26,006 nucleotides of DNA from Chloroflexota bacterium. GTDB taxonomy: Bacteria; Chloroflexota; Dormibacteria; CF-121. The position numbers and the translations under genes are program-made. The number at the start of each line of letters is the position of its first letter. Positions within the stretch are counted from its first letter, which is position 1. The DNA lies in the NCBI GenBank assembly GCA_005889395.1, contig VBFX01000022.1, forward strand, positions 1 through 26,006, given 5' to 3'. A model generated the notes under the pieces. The model was not told the DNA's origin, searched no databases, and saw only the letters and a program-made list of their open reading frames with translations. Below are positions 23,720-26,006 of the stretch, piece by piece.

Positions 23720-25714
23720 TCAGTGCACGGCGTAGATGTCGTAGTTCGGCGTGTGCAGCGCGAGCCGGAACTGCGCATTGAAGTAGTCGGCGTTCGGCTG
23801 AAAGACGGTGCGCTCCGTCGGCCCAATCACGATGTAGTCGACGTGGTACTGGCGCAGCAGGCCGGTCGCCTCCGGACCACCGTGGTAGATACGAGCGATA
23901 TCCGCTTCCCGCTGCGCGTAGTTGATCCCATAGCTCCAGAGCCAGCCCGGGTAGCTCATCAGCACCGCGCGCCCGGCCAGGTCGGCGATCGGATTGTTCG
24001 GTTCCTCCCCCGTCACGAACACCGCGCGCGGCGGCGTCTGCCGGCGAACCTGGGCGGCGAGCTGCACCTCTTCATTCGAGAACCAGACATAGGCGGGCGC
24101 CTGCGGCGGCAGAAACTGCAGCAGCGAGAGCACGCCGGACGCCACCAGGCTCAGCCAGATCGTCACGGCGACGATGGCACCGACCGGGTGGGCCCGGGTG
24201 AGGCGGACGAGGATCGCACCCACCGCAACCGCGCTGGCCATGTACCAGAACACGAGCAGCTTGCTGTTATCCCAATCCCAGGGCTGGAACTTCACCAGGT
24301 TGGCGGCGAGGAAGACGAGGCTGAAAGGCGCGATCAGCAACCTGACGCGCCCGCGTAGCGCCAGCGGGCTCAGCAGCGCGGCCAGGAGCAGCGGCCAGAA
24401 GAGCCCGGTGTTCTTGAGCCAGAACCAAGGCGCGAAGTCCGTGCCTGACATCCAGCCGATCAACCAGCGTGGATACTGGTGCTCCGGCGGCGCGCCCGGG
24501 TCACCGGGCACCGCCATCAGCAGGCGCGGCACGGCAATTAGCAGGGTCACGGCAAAAAACCCGAGCCACGCCGGCCGTGGGAAGAGCAGCGCCCAGCAAC
24601 CCGTCACGATGCCGAGCACCACCAGGCTATGCACGTGAAAGAACGGCAAGAGGCCGGTCAATCCGCCGGCGACCATGAAGGCGACGGCCTCGCTCTTCAG
24701 TGTCCACCGCCGCCACGACGAACGGATCGTGGCGATCGTTTCGCGCCAGCGGAAGAACGGCGTGCCGAGGAGCGGCGGCGTCAGCAGCAGGAGAACCGTC
24801 ATGACCATGGCCGCGCCGAAGACGAAGCTTCGCTGCGGGAGGTAGTAGGAAAGGATGGGGTTGTACCACTGAATGTTGAGGGTCGGGTCGAGGCATGACG
24901 GGTCGGGCGGCACGTTCGGCAATGGGCACGAGCGGTCGTACGTGCGCGGGATGTGGGTTAGTACCTTTAGCAAGCCGAACCGCGCCGCATCGCCGTTCAA
25001 ATACCAAAACCCGATACCTCCACCGAGGAGCGTCAGCGTCGCCGCGACCACGCCGGCGCCGATGCCACCGGTAAGGCGGCGCGCCCAGAGGATGAGCCCG
25101 CTGAGCGCAAGGACCGTCATCGCCCAGCTCGGCCAGGTGAGCGCCGCCGGGATGCTCCACCCGCCGGCGAGCAGCAGTGCGCTGGCAAAGTCGGGCGCGA
25201 AGGGATAGCGGAAGGGCGTCCCAGCAAAGATGGGATTCTGTGGCGGCAGGTTGTGGCCGTAAGCGAATGCCGTCGTGTAGGCAGCGTGGAACGACCAGTC
25301 CGACCAGGTGTTGTTGTAATGCGCCAGCCAGGCATCGGGCGTGATCTCGACCGCGCGTGCGAAGAGGTAGCCCATACCCAGTGCCAGCGCGGCCACAACG
25401 GTGGGCAACGCGAGTGGGGCCCCGCTCCAGCGTGGAAAAGCGGGGAGATGGTAGCGGCCACGGTGACGCCAGATCAACCAGCCACCCACGGTAAGGCCCG
25501 CGAGAGCCAGCAGCAGGACCAGGCCGACCGTGACGCCGATGGCCAACGCCGCGATGTAGCCCGCCATGGTCAGCCCGACCACGGCGAGCATCAGGCCGAT
25601 CACGACGCGCTCGCCCGCCGTCAGCCAGGGCGGCCCGCCCGCGGCCAGGCCCAGGCCGAGGACCAGGCAGCCCGCAACCAGCGCTAGCCCGGGGAGGTCC
25701 AGTAGCAGAGACAC
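23720..25714 (-). CDS. large multi-pass membrane protein, GT-C/YfhO-like architecture, function unknown
   Basis: This 664-residue protein has about 14 hydrophobic helices. Between helices 4 and 5 is a periplasmic-type loop, ITPDAWLAHYNNTWSDWSFHAAY, followed by a loop with YNPILSYYLPQRSF. It ends in a soluble domain of about 110 residues with RAVFVTGEEPNNPIADLAGR, LMSYPGWLWSYGINYAQREADIARIY and VDYIVIGPTE...NYDIYAVH. This plan, with many helices and a C-terminal alpha/beta domain ending in a short beta strand, resembles YfhO- and PMT-like glycosyltransferases, but no catalytic motif is certain. GTG 25714 overlaps the upstream PMT-like gene by 31 bases, so the two are probably translationally coupled and may act on the same polyprenol-linked sugar. 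The frame is intact. Confidence 0.75.
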   Translation of the reverse strand: MSLLLDLPGLALVAGCLVLGLGLAAGGPPWLTAGERVVIGLMLAVVGLTMAGYIAALAIGVTVGLVLLLALAGLTVGGWLIWRHRGRYHLPAFPRWSGAPLALPTVVAALALGMGYLFARAVEITPDAWLAHYNNTWSDWSFHAAYTTAFAYGHNLPPQNPIFAGTPFRYPFAPDFASALLLAGGWSIPAALTWPSWAMTVLALSGLILWARRLTGGIGAGVVAATLTLLGGGIGFWYLNGDAARFGLLKVLTHIPRTYDRSCPLPNVPPDPSCLDPTLNIQWYNPILSYYLPQRSFVFGAAMVMTVLLLLTPPLLGTPFFRWRETIATIRSSWRRWTLKSEAVAFMVAGGLTGLLPFFHVHSLVVLGIVTGCWALLFPRPAWLGFFAVTLLIAVPRLLMAVPGDPGAPPEHQYPRWLIGWMSGTDFAPWFWLKNTGLFWPLLLAALLSPLALRGRVRLLIAPFSLVFLAANLVKFQPWDWDNSKLLVFWYMASAVAVGAILVRLTRAHPVGAIVAVTIWLSLVASGVLSLLQFLPPQAPAYVWFSNEEVQLAAQVRRQTPPRAVFVTGEEPNNPIADLAGRAVLMSYPGWLWSYGINYAQREADIARIYHGGPEATGLLRQYHVDYIVIGPTERTVFQPNADYFNAQFRLALHTPNYDIYAVH

Positions 25715-26006
25715 CAGTTGGGCAGCGGCTTGACGAAGGCGAACCAGACGTGGCTGTTCAAGGCATCGGCCGTGAGCGGCAGTCCGGTCCAGAGCGGATA
25801 GAAATAGATGAAGAAGCCCATCACCATCAGCAGGTAGGCGTACGCCGGCACCGCCCCACTGACGCGCATCGCAAACCCGGGCAGGTGGCCACGCAGGGTG
25901 CGCACGTAGGTGAGTGCCAGCGCCAGCGCCAGAAACATCGGCGGCAACCCGCCAAGCATGTGATAGAGGAAAAGCCCACGCGGCACCCGAGCGAATGGCA
26001 GCCAGG
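25684..26006 (-). CDS. PMT-family (protein O-mannosyltransferase-type) glycosyltransferase, C-terminal part
   Basis: The frame is open to the right edge, and 107 codons are visible. The sequence WLPFARVPRGLFLYHMLGGLPPMFLALALAL is the last-helices region of PMT_4TMC-type enzymes (W-L-P-F-x-x-x-P-R-x-x-F-x-Y-H-x-L-P). A further helix (AYAYLLMVMGFFIYFYPLWTGLPL) carries the family's F-x-Y-P-x-W-T-G. These GT-C enzymes move mannose from polyprenyl-phosphate-mannose to proteins in the exterior membrane leaflet. The short end (CLCYWTSPG) is unusual, with two cysteines. The 5' end and the catalytic N-terminal loop are outside the window. It overlaps the next gene by 31 bases. Confidence 0.8.
   Translation of the reverse strand, partial: WLPFARVPRGLFLYHMLGGLPPMFLALALALTYVRTLRGHLPGFAMRVSGAVPAYAYLLMVMGFFIYFYPLWTGLPLTADALNSHVWFAFVKPLPNWCLCYWTSPG

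Noticed and set aside
1..26006. CRISPR array, insertion sequence, phage or defence system
   Set aside because: No spaced direct repeats, transposase, integrase, nuclease/methylase or toxin-antitoxin motifs were found; the 'holin' family protein is a chromosomal membrane protein family here.

Overview
This is a GC-rich bacterial chromosome segment with tightly packed genes, many GTG starts and several stop/start overlaps. No phage, transposon, CRISPR or plasmid genes were seen. The gene set includes two GH57 glycosidases, glycogen synthase, GalT, a fused sugar-1-phosphate nucleotidyltransferase/phosphohexomutase-like protein, a PIG-V-type and a PMT-type membrane glycosyltransferase, and an orphan receiver protein. 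With some apparently leaderless GTG starts, this would suit a Chloroflexota/Dormibacterota-like or deep-branching terrabacterial lineage. The taxonomic guess is inference only, because no rRNA or marker gene is present.

Layout, with nearly everything on the minus strand and so transcribed from high to low coordinates. At 1-4975 an apparent operon runs galT -> nucleotidyltransferase/PMM-like fusion -> small conserved-looking protein -> tRNA-Gly(CCC) -> alpha/beta hydrolase, which is cut by the left edge. At 5078-7367 there is an MFS exporter and an amidohydrolase with overlapping ATGA, both frameshifted. At 7406-8341 there is a plus-strand membrane protein. At 8332-14000 there is a complete peptide/nickel-type ABC importer: lipoprotein SBP, two permeases, and one fused double ATPase whose first half lacks Walker A. 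At 14167-18383 there is glycogen synthase, a large GH57 glycosidase and a small membrane protein. At 18450-22186 there is an operon IMPase/FBPase-like -> GT4 -> GH57 alpha-amylase-like -> stand-alone receiver. From 22177 to 23343 a divergent PIG-V-like mannosyltransferase lies on the plus strand. At 23363-26006 there is a small holin_4_2-type membrane protein, a 664-residue membrane protein and the C-terminus of a PMT-type glycosyltransferase, cut by the right edge. No gene-free stretch exceeds 300 bases.

Together the central genes describe alpha-glucan (glycogen/trehalose-like) and sugar-nucleotide metabolism: sugar-1-phosphate activation (nucleotidyltransferase, GalT), polymer synthesis (GlgA, GT4), polymer remodelling or breakdown (two GH57 enzymes) and sugar-phosphate dephosphorylation (IMPase/FBPase). 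The right end carries polyprenol-sugar-dependent membrane glycosyltransferases.

The most unusual signal is a series of internal losses of roughly 15-35 codons inside otherwise well-preserved genes: MFS TM2, an amidohydrolase linker, the Walker A region of an ABC half, and two places in the GH57 gene. Three of these also shift the frame. They look either like recent decay or, quite possibly, like a systematic assembly artefact; read mapping would decide. Other points of interest are a tRNA whose invariant U8-A9-G10 is the stop codon of the upstream gene, a repeated '-10 box six to eight bases from GTG' arrangement suggesting leaderless mRNAs, and a PMM domain that has lost all four canonical active-site loops.
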